A stretch of 64,000 nt of DNA from Ceratopteris richardii (Eukaryota; Streptophyta; Polypodiopsida; Polypodiales; Pteridaceae). Below, in pieces: positions 1 through 10,740 of the stretch. Below the pieces are notes generated by a model. It worked only from the letters and a program-made list of their open reading frames with translations. It was not told where the DNA came from and did no database searches. Position 1 is the stretch's first letter; each line of letters opens with the position of its first letter. The position numbers and the translations under genes were made by a program. The stretch is taken from positions 165,911,806 through 165,975,805 of the forward strand of contig CM035413.1 of assembly GCA_020310875.1 (NCBI GenBank), in the 5' to 3' direction.

Positions 1-363
1 ACATTGCAAAACACTACAAGAAGCACTTCTGCTTGAACACTGTCGCACTATGACATGACAATTCGATCTCAGAAAAACACAGTTTTTGTGTATCAACAAT
101 ACACGAAATCGCTTGAAATTCTGGATCTGGAATATATGAGTTGCTGAACACGGCGCAAGTTACAGTTTCTTAAACTGGCCTAGTTTTTCTGTGGGCCACA
201 CCTTGCAGGCTCGAAACAGAGGTCGAGATGTCTTCTACCTTCAGGCCAATTTTCCTAGCAAACAGAGGTCGTTTGTGAATCGGATTTTCTCCACTCCTTG
301 CTACGTACTCTTCACAGTCGCCTTCTCCATGAGCTCTCTATAGCCATGCTGGCGCTGATACCA
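1..363 (-). mobile_element. 5' internal end of a minus-strand copia-type LTR element (partial)
   Basis: This stretch lies just inside the LTR that starts at 364 and would be the untranslated leader of a minus-strand element whose body continues left of the window. I see no protein homology here. It is assigned only because it sits on the internal side of the primer-binding site at 353-363. Confidence 0.5.
353..363 (-). other. Primer-binding site (initiator-Met tRNA type)
   Basis: On the minus strand this reads TGGTATCAGCG, one base away from the TGGTATCAGAG start typical of plant copia primer sites. It touches the LTR end at 364, which fixes the orientation of that element as minus. Confidence 0.7.
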
Positions 364-648
364 TGTCATGAGGAAGGAGATAAGAAGGAGAGCTCACACA
401 CACACTCTCACAATCAAAGAGAAGCACACACTTAGATTGAGGCAAGGAAGAATGATGTTCTTCTTCTTCTATTACATAAAAAGGAATGCACAAGAATGAC
501 CTAAAACAAGAATACAACAAGTGTAATATATAAAGACCAATACATAAGGAAAAACCTAATGTCCGCGAATGAGTGAGCTGGCAAGAAACAAATGTGCCAT
601 CACTCTTGGTAGATAAATCTAATAAAGCTCAATGAAGTATCCCTGACA
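364..648 (-). repeat. LTR, about 285 bp, TGTCA...TGACA ends
   Basis: The block is bounded by inverted TGTCA and TGACA termini, adjoins a primer-binding site on its left and contains a short CA-rich stretch. It is the 5' LTR of a minus-strand element. The partner LTR is outside the window, so the target duplication cannot be checked. Confidence 0.65.
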
Positions 649-952
649 TATATCAGCGTGACCACTATGCATGTTAGAAACAAAAAATTGATACATGTCA
701 TCCTAGATCATCACATGTTGAGCTTGATATCTCAACAATATATGTGCATGGATTTACTATTTTTTGAACAATAGATCATGGTGGATTAAGCACAAAAACC
801 ATAAGTTAAAAAAGAATGAACGTGAATGGAAAAGACGTGATACGAATGGCTCATGTACAAGGTTCTTTAGCTCTAAGGGATTTAGAACTTCTTGTGGTAT
901 GTTGTTGTGTTTCCAATAAGTTATTGATAGAGATATATCGTTGAGAGGCTAA
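649..952. other. No recognisable feature
   Basis: AT-rich sequence between an LTR and a gypsy relic. I see no coding potential, repeat unit or RNA gene. Confidence 0.6.
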
Positions 953-1640
953 CTAAGCGAAATAGAGTGATTGTAAAATGCGTTCCTCAATGGCATGTAG
1001 CTGTGCCTTGGCACGTGCAGAGTGAGTCTTACTGAGTTCTTCCACCAATTTGAGCCATGCAGGAATCAAAAGTTCAAATGTGTCTTGCCCTTCTACCATG
1101 ACACGTCCACTTGGGATCAGTTGTGGTTCATATTCTTCTTCGTATGTGTCTTCCACTGGTATAGAAACAATTTCTTCTTCAGTAGGAATCTTTTGTGGGG
1201 AATCTAGGATGGGAGGCTCTGATTGAGTTTCTATCTGAGCTTGAAGATCAAGTACACATGCTCGTAAAGTGGTGAGTTCATCTAGGATTTATGGGGAAGT
1301 GACTTCGAGAACTTGTTGGGGCTGTGTAGGTTCCTTCATTAGTAAGGCTTTGTGATCCACCTGTCGCTTCTAATATTCTTCATTGATTCTGACGTAATCA
1401 TCTAGCAATCACACGTGATCATCCAATAATACTTGCATAGTTTCACAGGGGACCGCTTTGAATCTACTAGGGCTTAATGTTTTTTTAGGTCCATCCATCG
1501 CATCTTCGAAGTTCTCGTGATTCTGCTTTTGTAGTTTTTGGTTCTCTTCTTTGGCAGTGGTGAGATGGCATCTTAATAGTCCCATATTTCGTGTGAGCAT
1601 AGCGTTATGGACTTTCTGAGCATGTAACAAGAAAGTCGTG
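953..1640 (-). pseudogene. Relic of the ORF downstream of integrase in a gypsy family
   Basis: Minus-strand fragments carry an SPSRFKAVPCE block near 1440-1480 and a YEEEYEPQ block near 1130-1150, separated by stops and frameshifts. The same blocks, in the same order, occur at 34800-34064 (SPSRFQVVLPD, then YEEEYEPQ), downstream of a gypsy integrase relic. I therefore read this as the 3' accessory ORF of that family. Its function is unknown. The identification rests only on within-window similarity. Confidence 0.6.
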
Positions 1641-1649
1641 TTAACAGGC

Positions 1650-2260
1650 AAACATGACCTCTCAGAGAATCTTGATTTTTTGGAAATCGGGCAACCAAAA
1701 AGTCGTGTTTTTTTATCAGAGAATCGCGATTCTCTCAAAATCCACTCCAAATTATCGGGACTTTCTCAAAATCTTCCAAACAGAGAATCATGAATTTCTC
1801 AAATCTCTAACTTTAGGAAATCGCGACTTTCTTCCAAAGAATCGCAATTTTCTCAAAAGGCCAAAGTCTAGGAAATCGTGACTTTCTTCCAGGAAATCGC
1901 GACTTTCTTCCAGGAAATCGCAAATTTCTCAAATTTCCTTAAGTCCAAAGAATTGCAAATTTCTAGTAGAGAATCGTGAATTTCTTCCAGAGAATCGTGA
2001 TTTTCTCAAAAATGTCTAAGTCCAGAGAATCACGAATTTCTTGCAAAAAATTGTGATTTTCTCAAATTCCTCTCAATCCAGAGAATCGTGAATTTCTTGT
2101 AGAGAATCGTGAATATCTCAACTTTTCTCCAAGTCCAGAGAGTCGTGAATTTTTTCCAAAGAATCGCGATTTTCTCAAAATGCACAAACCCAAAGAATCG
2201 TGATTTTTTCCAAACGCTAACAGAGAATCACAATTTTCTCAAAATCCAGATTTTTGATTT
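1650..2260. repeat. Array of degenerate palindromic repeats, core ATCGCGAT
   Basis: Some twenty variants of a short motif close to GAGAATCGCGATTTTCTC recur at irregular spacing of about 20-40 bp. The copy at 1719-1734 is a perfect 16-bp palindrome, GAGAATCGCGATTCTC. Other copies differ mainly by C-to-T or G-to-A changes at the CG sites. Short open frames across it are repeat artefacts. It ends just before the leader of the copia-1 element. Confidence 0.75.
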
Positions 2261-2359
2261 AGTCAACTATACAGTGGTCGATTTACTCCTTGATACACTT
2301 ATTCATTGGTGTTCGGACTCTTCTAGCTCCATTATCATTCTATCTAGTTCTCTACCATC

Positions 2360-3190
2360 ATGGCATCAGAGGTCTCAAGCACATCCGATGGATTAGGGTC
2401 TAGTGCTAGTGTTCCAAGGAGGAGCTATAGCTTGCAGGGCAAAGACCATTTTGAGATCCAAAAATTTGATGGCACAAACTTTGCTCTATGGAAGAATCAG
2501 ATTAAAGATGTGCTAATTCAAAGGAGGCAATGGAAGCCAGTAAATGGAATTTCAAAGAAGCCTGCTGACATGGATGAAGATGATTGGGATGAGTTAGATG
2601 AAATGGCCAGGTCTCCCATTCGCTTGCACGTGGCAGATAATGTTTACTTTACAGTATTAGACTTTGAAAGTGTAGAGGAGCTTTGGAAGAAGTTATGCAA
2701 TACATATGAAAAAGTGACGGCATCAAATAAAGTGTATATGATGAGAAAATTATATGACCTTTGCATGAAGGACATTGATAGCCGTTGCTTCTCATCTAAA
2801 TGAGTTTGATGCTATATTCTCCCAGTTACAAGCTCAGAAAATGGATATGGATAATGAGATGAAAGCAGTATTGCTGTTATGCACCTTGCCATGATCATGG
2901 GATACGTTCTGCACAACTATTAACAATAGTGCACCTGGTGGTAAACTCATCTATGATGACATATGTGGAGCACTCTTGAGTGAGGAGATTCGTAGAAAAC
3001 CTATGCTTGGCACTCAGAGTGGAGACGCATATAATGTTCGTGATTCTTACCAAGGAAAGAATCAACAACGTGGCAGGAGCAAGAACAAGGAAAAGAATGG
3101 TCAACGGAGTAAGAGTAGAAGTAAATCAAGGAAGAGGGATATGGAATGCCATTATTATCATAAGAAAGGACATATGAAGAAAGACTGTTA
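2360..3190 (+). pseudogene. Copia-1 Gag with damaged zinc knuckle
   Basis: The protein begins MASEVSSTSDG and has the copia Gag (UBN2-like) signature FDGTNFALWKNQIKDVL. It shifts frame near 2795 and continues through DEFDAIF-like and LSEEIRRKP blocks. The CCHC zinc knuckle near 3135-3175 reads CHYYHKKGHMKKDC, so the second cysteine is replaced by tyrosine. The minus-strand sister at 28800-28840 keeps that cysteine but has lost the last one. Confidence 0.85.
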
Positions 3191-3369
3191 TGCATTGAAG
3201 AATGCTAAAGGTAAAGGACAAAGTGTTGATGGGCATGTTAAACAGTTACCTGCATCTACTTTGACTGTGAAGATTGAAGAAATTAATGCTATTTGTGATG
3301 ATGCTGATGTCCTGACACTTGATAGTACTCTGCGAACTGAGGCACTTATGGCTGATTCTCTTTCCCACA

Positions 3370-4440
3370 CCTGGCTGGTAGATTCTGATGCTTCTTTCCA
3401 TGTGACACCACGTAGAGAATGGTTCTCTAATTATGCAGCAAAGTTTGTTGGTACCGTGAGACTTGGTGATTCCTACTAGTGTGATGTTGTGGGGATTGGA
3501 GATGTGGTTGTGCAGTTCATTGATGGTTCAAAATTTACTATGCATAATGTACACCATGTAACTTAGTTATCATGCAATTTGATGTCAGTTGGTCAACTTG
3601 ATGATTTTGGTTACAAGGTAGTCTTCTATGCTCAGTCCTTTCGTATATCAAAGGGCAATATGGTTATTGCAAAAGGAAGCAAAGTTGGCTCACTTTATCC
3701 TTTATTTGTATCACAGAAAGAACACTTAGCTATTATTGCACAACCTATAGCTTGTATTTGGCATGGTCGTTTAGGCCATATATCTCTTTCTCATTCTGGC
3801 TACTCACCTATGTTATCTTTCTCTGATTTTTCATTTTGTGAGCATTGTCAATATGGAAAGCAAAACAGAAATGTGCACAGAATGCACATTGACTCTTCAA
3901 TTCAGCCTTTAGATCTTGTCCATATAGATGTGTGTGGTCCTATGCCCACTAGGTCCTTAGGTGGTTCTCTTTACTTTGTCACTTTCATTAGATGATGCTA
4001 CTAGAAAAGTCTAGGTATATCCTATCAAATCGAAGGATGAGGTATTCCCTACTTTCAAAAAATGGCTTGCTTTAGTTGAGACTGAAAAAGGAACTAAGCT
4101 TAAGGCTTTATGTTCAGATAATGGGGGTGAGTATACCTCACATGAATTCAGCCTTTTCTGTCAGTCTAAAGGGATTTGTAGAGAGTTTACAACTCCTTAT
4201 ACCCTAGTACAGAATGGTGTAGCTCAGAGGCTCAATAGAACTATTCAAGATAGAGTAGTCTCTATGTTGCATCATGCAAACCTCTTAGAAGGCTTTTGGG
4301 CAGAAGCAGTATTGACTGTGGTTCATGTGATTAACCTTTCACCTAGTACTACCAAAGGTCTGAAAGTGGCACAAGAGCTATGGACAGGGAAGCCCATATT
4401 ATGATCATCTTCGAGTTTTTGGGTGTGAAGCATATGTTCA
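3370..4440 (+). pseudogene. Copia-1 protease and integrase relic
   Basis: The protease active site reads WLVDSDASFHVTP, with the usual DSG changed to DSD. The integrase zinc-binding region WHGRLGHIS...CEHCQYGK follows at 3755-3865. The core then shows LVHIDVCGPM with the first catalytic Asp near 3925 and SDNGGEYTSHEF with the second near 4120, but in shifting frames. Domain order and motifs are those of Ty1/copia; the coding capacity is lost. Confidence 0.85.
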
Positions 4441-4459
4441 TATACCCAAGAATCTTAGA

Positions 4460-6337
4460 CAAAAGTTGGACCATAAGTCAAACAAATGCATTTTTCTTGG
4501 ATATGGTCGCGAAGGACAATTTCGATATCGCTTATGGGATCCTGAAACACGGATAGTGATCAGAAGTAGTGATGTCATTTTCAATGAGTCTAAGATGCAT
4601 AAACAGCCCATTAAGGAGGTTGAAGTGAGAAGAGTGGTGTTTGAGGATACTAGTCCTCCAGTTAGCATGCATAAAAATGCTGCACATAGGGATGTTAAAG
4701 AGAATGTCCATTCAGATCAGTCTTCACATGTTCTTGTTCAGCAACCATTGAGACGTTCTGCATGTGTCTCACATCCACCTGATAGATATGTTCCAGGTTT
4801 AGATTTTGTTAGATGCCGGTGAGCCTTCTTGCTACAAAGAGGCTATATTGACAGAGGATCATGTCAAGTGGGAGCGTGCCATGAAGAGTGAGTTTCTATT
4901 CACAAGAATGCTACTTGGGATTTAGTACCTTTGCCAAATGGCAGGAAAGCTTTTCCATGTAAATGGGTATATAAGCTAAAATTCACATCAGATAGTGCAT
5001 CTCCAAAGTATAAAGCATGACTTGTTTCAAAGGGTTTTAAGCGACAACATGGTGTTGATTTCGAGGAATTCTTCTCTCCAGTGATCAAGATGACTACCCT
5101 ACGCATGTTGCTTGGATTCGTTGCAATGGAGGACTTAGAGTTAGTCCAAATGGATGTGAAAACTGCTTGATTGCATGGAGATCTTACAGATGAGATCTAT
5201 AAGGAACAACAAGAGGGTTATGTAGTTCCTAGCAAGGAAAGTCTAGTTTAAGCTCAAGAAGAGCTTGTATGGACTTAAACAGTCCCCTAGACAATGGTAC
5301 CAAAAGTTTGATGCTTTTATGAAGTCTCAAGGCTATTCTCAAAGCAATGAGGATCATTGTCTCTACACAAAGAGATGCTCAGATGGAAGTTTGATATGTT
5401 TGATACTTTATGCCGATGATATGTTGATTGCTGGGAAGTCCTCTTATGACTTGTCAATTCTCAAAAACAAGTTGAGTCAGACATTTGATATGAAGGATTT
5501 GGGGGATGCCAAACATATTCTTGGCATGCGCATTACTCGTGATAGGAGTAAAAGATGCATATACTTGTCTCAAAGTGAGTATATATCCAAAGTACTTCAC
5601 AGGTTCAATATGCAGGGTGGAAAGGCATTGAGTACAAATTTACCCACATATGTGAAATTGAGCAAGGATGATTGCCCCAAATCAGATGAGGAAAAGGAAT
5701 TCATGACCAAAATTCCCTATCAGTTTGCTGTTGGTAGTCTCATGTATGCTATGGTAGCTACGAGACCAGACATTGCATTTGCAGTGGGAGTTGTGAGCAG
5801 ATATATGTCTAATCCTGGCAAGAAACATTGGGAAGTGTTCAAGATGATTTTGAGATATCTAAGTGGCACTAAGGACAAGTGTCTATGCTTAGGTAGAGGG
5901 AAAGCATCCATTATTGGTTACATAGATTCTGACTATGCTGGTTGTGTAGACAATTGTAAGTCTACATCAGGGTACATTTTTCATTTTGCTGGAGGTGCTA
6001 TCTCTTGGAGATCTCATCTTCAAGAATGTACAATTGTTTCCACCATGAAGCAGAGTATGTTGCAGCAAGTGAAGCATGTAAGGAAGCATTGTGGCTTTCT
6101 CATCTTGCTTGTGATATGGGTTTACCTCAGCATGTACCTCGCTTGCTCAGTGATAGTCAGAGTGCCATTGCTTTGGCTAAGAATCCAGTCTATCATGCAA
6201 AGACCAAGCACATTGAGGTGAGGTATCACTTCATTAGAGATTGCTTGGCCACTGAGTGCATTATTCTTGAGAAGGTTCACACTCGAGATAATGCTGCAGA
6301 TGCTTTGACTAAAGCTCTACCACAGGATAGCTTTTGA
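4460..6337 (+). pseudogene. Copia-1 reverse transcriptase and RNase H relic
   Basis: The RT begins around 4900 with a KWVYKLKFTSD block. It has the catalytic LYADDML near 5405-5425 in the longest open stretch (5265-6060). RNase H follows, with YIDSDYAGC near 5920 and EAEYVAAS near 6055. A frameshift near 6045 separates these two parts. The end is LTKALPQDSF, with the stop at 6335-6337. Premature stops near 4805-5170 and 5250 break the N-terminal half. Confidence 0.88.
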
Positions 6338-6714
6338 CACTGTTGTCGCTTGATGGGGGTTACTTAATTCTTGATCTTACATAGTCACTTGTATACTGTG
6401 TAACATGCCCATCAGGTGGGAGGTATAGTCTGTATACTTACACTCAGGTATTCTTTATCATTCTTTATTTTTTCTCCCATGGTTACTTTGGCCATGTTGG
6501 CCTTTAGTGGGAGATTGTTTGAGCATATCGTCGTGGAGCTCTTGAGAAGGAGAGCGCAGTGTGGTGCATCGGCAACGAAATACTTCATTGAGTGAGCAAG
6601 GAAGATAAATTCATGAGCCTTAGATCGAGAAAGGACATAGGTAAGTCAGATCGACGAAGCCTTTGATCATCAGAAGCAAGTCTAGGAACTACTGCATGTT
6701 CCTGGGCACAACAA
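6338..6714 (+). other. Copia-1 3' tail joined to the 5' part of a gypsy element
   Basis: This is the non-coding tail of copia-1, including the purine-rich AGTGGGAGATT at 6506-6516. The end of the same tail recurs in the sister relic around 25640-25700. The rest, up to the first gypsy ORF, has no clear feature. The join implies loss of the copia 3' LTR or the gypsy 5' LTR. Confidence 0.5.
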
Positions 6715-7248
6715 TTGAATAGCTACCCATACGATTTGGGCTTAGATACTAGTGAGTTAGAAATGTCTTATAGCACAGAGAGACCGGAAGGAGGGTTAAG
6801 CGTAGCTTATTTGGAAAGACCAAAAGGACCCTATAGGATCCAATTAGAATATGTCCGAACCAACCACCTAGGTGCTCACATCTATGAGGATGGTTTGAGA
6901 AAGTCAGTGGTGCAATTACACAACCCTGACCAACCCATTGGATTGGAACGTCCAGTGGTAAAGTTTGAGAGAGATGCATACTTAGACAAAGAAGGAACAA
7001 TGTACATCCTAACAAATCAGCCTAACCACACAAATGAGTTTGGTCTAGTCATTCCTGAGATGGAAGCAAGTACCCAAGGAAAAGAAACAGTAGGAGACGA
7101 ACCTAGGACACCCAGAGGGAAATCGATATTGACAAGAATGTTGAATCTAGAGTGGATCCCTCAGGATAATAGAAGCATTGAATTGTTCTTGAATAGGACA
7201 CTGATGAAGCATTTTGGAGATATAAAATGGAACAACCCAGTGAAGTAG
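6715..7248 (+). CDS. Upstream ORF of gypsy-1, 177 aa, function unknown
   Basis: An open frame of 177 codons directly precedes the Gag region. It is hydrophilic, with no membrane segment or motif I can name. It probably encodes the N-terminal part of the Gag polyprotein, since the next 270 bases keep coding character in another frame and then Gag proper begins. I do not recognise the family. Confidence 0.45.
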   Translation: MNSYPYDLGLDTSELEMSYSTERPEGGLSVAYLERPKGPYRIQLEYVRTNHLGAHIYEDGLRKSVVQLHNPDQPIGLERPVVKFERDAYLDKEGTMYILTNQPNHTNEFGLVIPEMEASTQGKETVGDEPRTPRGKSILTRMLNLEWIPQDNRSIELFLNRTLMKHFGDIKWNNPVK

Positions 7249-7520
7249 GCTCAATCACCATTTATGAATTCAAGGACCTTGATACACCTCGAAAGGTAGT
7301 ATACCTGGACAACACTTCGGAACAAGTGTTTGTGGTACCCGATCATGCAAGACAAGCGTACACATGGAGAGGCAAACTAGTGTTTCCCCCACAATGAGCG
7401 AATGTAAAAACGAGCCATCAAGGTGCTAGGACATCCTCAGCCCATGGTTCCCAAAGAGAAAAGAACAACGAAAGGCAAGAAGTAATTTCCAATCATCCCA
7501 TAGGGAGAGATAGAACAACC

Positions 7521-7949
7521 ATGGAAATGGATAGAATGGAAAGACTGAGAGAAACAAGAATGCCAGGTGGGAGAGATGATTTTCATCTGCCTAGACCCCA
7601 TGAACATCCAAGAATATTGAGACCTATCCAATTAGTGAAGTCGATGAAAAATTACTTTGATGAGACAAGAGATCCCTATGAACATGTTGCAAAATTTAAG
7701 CACCTGTTGCAAGCAAAGCAAGTAGAAGACATGTTCACGCAATACAATGCCTTTGGACTCATGTTAAAGAAAATAGCTTTAACCTGGTTCCAACCTCTAC
7801 AGCAAAGGCAATTTAGGGATATTCATCATTCATCATTCATCACTGAGTTATCTAAAAGTAGAATCAAGCATAACACTTCTTCACTGATTCATAGCTTCAA
7901 ACAGACCCCCAAAGAAATAGTCAGACTTGTAGGATGTAGGTTTAGATAA
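7521..7949 (+). pseudogene. Gypsy-1 Gag domain (retrotransposon gag)
   Basis: The segment around 7630-7900 fits the plant retrotransposon gag domain: YFDETRDPYEHVAKFKHLL, then AFGLMLKKIALTWFQPL, then a helix near FITELSKSR. This domain forms the virus-like particle. The frame stops at 7949 and the following sequence decays before the copia C1 insertion at 8097. There is no zinc knuckle in the visible part. Confidence 0.75.
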
Positions 7950-8096
7950 TATATTGAGAGATGCCCAATGCCAGAACTTCCCTCATAGGCCAATCAAGTG
8001 TCTTTGTTTTTGGATGGCCTCTTGAGCTCTAAACTATGATCCTATGTATATTTGGATGAACCCCGTACCTAGACCCATGATCATTAATAGAATTTT

Positions 8097-8327
8097 TGTT
8101 GGAGATAGATGTCTGCGGAAGCACGCGAATAACACAAGGAAGAAGAAGAAGCTTGGAGCATAAACACACAATACTGAATGTATTACCAGAGAATGTACAA
8201 AGATAAGTAGCCCATTAGAGCAATAGGCGTATATACAAGCCAGGGGAAAAAAACCTCCTAAATAGGGAAAAAAGTGCCCCGGTGGTCCTAGTGTGTTCAC
8301 ACACATCACTACCTAAATATATCAACA
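8097..8327 (-). repeat. Copia C1 3' LTR (231 bp)
   Basis: It begins TGTTGGAGAT and ends ATATCAACA on the plus strand. The polypurine tract (minus strand CCAAGGGGGATT) adjoins at 8328-8339. It is almost identical to 13812-14042 and to the C2 LTRs at 21536 and 24486 in opposite orientation. Confidence 0.92.
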
Positions 8328-8401
8328 AATCCCCCTTGGGAGTGATGCGGTGAATAAGGAGCTGGCACTCATGTATAAGGAAGTGCCAAGCTATGTGGAA
8401 A

Positions 8402-8791
8402 TCACTCCACAAAAGGAAGTAAGCCCAAAGCTTTGCGGAAAGCTTCAAACTTCTCCCTAGGTAGAGCCTTCGTGAAAAGGTCTGCAATGTTCTCCTGCGT
8501 GGGCACATATGCCAAGCTGATCTCCCCAACAGAGAACCTCTCCCTGACATAGTGATAATGCACCTCAATGTGCTTAGTGTGAGCATGGAACATAGGGTTC
8601 CTCGCAACTTCCAATGCGCTCTGACTGTCAGTGAAGATGGTGGCGGCAGAAGACTGGCCAACACCCAAATCAGCCATAAGGCGTCTGAGCCACACACACT
8701 CAACAGTCGCTGTGAAAGCTGCCCTATACTCAGCCTCACAACTAGAAGTGGCCATAGTAGGCTGCTTCTTGCTCAACCAAGATATACATGA
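8402..8791 (-). pseudogene. Copia C1 RNase H, C-terminal part
   Basis: On the minus strand this reads CISWLSKKQP, then CEAEYRAAF, then FTDSQSALEVA, then HTKHIEVHYHYVRE, ending LGLLPFVE. It continues the RNase H domain that starts at 9700 but is cut off by the solo LTR at 8797. With the LTR removed the frame would continue in the SSCIS region, as seen in C2 at 24018-24035. Confidence 0.88.
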
Positions 8792-8796
8792 GCTAC

Positions 8797-9617
8797 TGTT
8801 GGGGATTCGGGGACAAGAAGGAGTTTGAGGGTTTGTAGGAGAAAAAGGAGATGATGAAAATGGAATACAGTGAGAACTTCTGCAAAGGAATACTCTTGGA
8901 AACCTTGAATATTGATTATCTTTCAACAATTACAATGACTGCGCACAGTCTAATCAATGACTAAATACCACTTCAGAGAATATCAATTACTGAAGACCAA
9001 TTATCTCAAGCCCTCTAGCAGCGGCCTCTCGTGCACCAATCCTTCACTTGCTTCCCGCTTCCCTTGTGCACACCTTGCACTAAGCTTCCGCCAAGCTAAG
9101 GAATTGGTATCACGGCGCACATGCAATAGACCTTGGAACTTTTGGAATCCAACCCGCCTTCTCTGCACACTTTCCTCTTGACACCTCTTGCACTCTTGAA
9201 TGTCGTCGCACACTGGAGGCTCTTCTTGCTTCCTCTCTCGCTTCCTCTGGAGCTCTCTCTTGCTCCTAGCTCTCAATGTCCAAGAATAGCCTTTGTCCTT
9301 CTTTTTGTTGAGAGTCCGCCGGTTCGCGCACTCTAACTGCAATACAATCTTGGTGTCCTTTCAATGTCCCAAGATTGTCTTTTTGAACTGGTCCTCAACG
9401 ATTCGTTACTTTGTCCTGTAGTGACTTTAGAACAAGAGTGACTTTTAAAATAAAATTTTGATTGGGCGGCCTATTTCCACCTTTGCGTACGCGGCCTTCC
9501 ACCTTCACCTTTCCTTTTAATTCTTTACTTTTGCACCTTAAGATTTTAAATTCATCCTTTGAACCTTAAGAGGAAAAATACTTTGCACCTTTAGTTTCAA
9601 CCGGTTAGGGCTCTACA
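8797..9617. repeat. Solo LTR (821 bp) inserted in copia C1, TSD GCTAC
   Basis: A block starting TGTTGGGGATTC and ending GGCTCTACA interrupts the RNase H gene. The 5-mer GCTAC is duplicated at 8792-8796 and 9618-9622, and the C2 copy shows the uninterrupted sequence. TG...CA ends, a 5-bp duplication and no internal genes identify it as a solo LTR left by LTR-LTR recombination. Its family is not otherwise present in the window. Orientation is unclear. Confidence 0.85.
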
Positions 9618-9622
9618 GCTAC

Positions 9623-10740
9623 CAAGCATCAAGAAAAAACCACTGGTGGACACACGAGTGTCATAGCAACCAACCCAATCTAAGTAAGAAAAAGCATGCA
9701 AATCTAGCGGTAGTGATCCCCCCTTGGGATAAAACAACCCAAGTAGCCGAGTACCACTCAAGGAGCGAAAGATGCGCTTAACCGCCTTCCAATGCGTGAC
9801 TCCTGGGCAATGCATAAACCTACTCATCTGTGAGACAGCAAACTGAATATCTAGCCGACTAATGCATAAGTAAATCAAGCATCCAATAGCCTGCTGATAG
9901 AGAACAGCATCAAATGCATCTCCAGCATCATGAAGACTCAATCGTAAACCTATCTCCATAGGAGTGGCAATAGGCTTACAGTCTTCAAGGCCAAAACTCT
10001 GCAATAATGTGTCAATATATTTCGTTTGACACAAAGCCATTCCACTATCAACTTGCATAAACTGAATGCCCAAATAGTGATGCAAATGCCCCAAATCAGA
10101 CATCTCAAATGAGGCATGCAAATCAGCCTTGAAATCAGCAATATGCTTCTCAATAGGACCAGTGAGCAGCATGTCATCAACATAGACAACAATGATCAGA
10201 GGCACATCATTAGCACGCTTAACATATAAGGTGCTTTCAGTTGGACTGTTCACAAAACCATGTGCAACCAGATAGGCATGTATCTTCTCATACCAAGCAC
10301 GTGGTGCTTGCTTTAAACCATATAATGCCTTCTTTAACCTACACACCTGATTTTCATGCCCTTTCTGCACAAAGCGACGGGGCTGGAAAACATACACTTC
10401 TTCATGCAAGTCACCATTCAGAAATGCTGTTTTAATGTCCAACTGATGTACATTCCAACCATGATGGGCTGCAAGTGCACAAATGCTCTGAACAGTAGTC
10501 ATACGACATGTAGGTGCAAAGGTCTTATCAAAATCAATGCCTCTTTCTTGCGCATAACCCTTTGCAACAAGCTTAGCCTTATACCTATCAACTGTACCAT
10601 CAGGTTTACGCTTCAGCTTGGATACCCACTTAGTGCCAATGGCCTTCTTGCCAGGAGGCAAGTCACATAAAGACCATGTACCATTCTTCATTATAGCATC
10701 ATATTCAGATTGCATGACAACCATCCAATTTTCTGAATTC
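9623..10740 (-). pseudogene. Copia C1 reverse transcriptase and start of RNase H
   Basis: A long open minus-strand frame of about 370 codons carries [35 protein letters not shown], the LDIKTAFLNGDL block with the first catalytic Asp, the YVDDMLLTG catalytic pair near 10160-10180, and the RNase H start YLDWVGCYDTRVSTSGF near 9650. It is the best preserved RT in the window. The frame is continuous up to the solo LTR. Confidence 0.92.

Larger units (their letters stand above)
2340..6520 (+). mobile_element. Copia-1: decayed Ty1/copia element, internal region
   Basis: Gag, zinc knuckle, protease, integrase, reverse transcriptase and RNase H follow in the copia order (integrase before RT). All are broken by stops and frameshifts, so it cannot make an intact polyprotein. 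A polypurine tract lies near 6506-6516. Immediately after it a TGTTTGAG stretch could be the start of a truncated 3' LTR. No 5' LTR is visible. A sister relic of the same family runs on the minus strand at 29640-25640. Confidence 0.9.

Noticed and set aside
1654-2396. Small plus-strand frames before copia-1 Gag
   Set aside because: They are translations of the ATCGCGAT repeat array.
9001-9342. 113-codon minus-strand frame rich in Arg, Glu and Lys
   Set aside because: It lies wholly inside the 821-bp solo LTR, which has TG...CA ends and target duplications.
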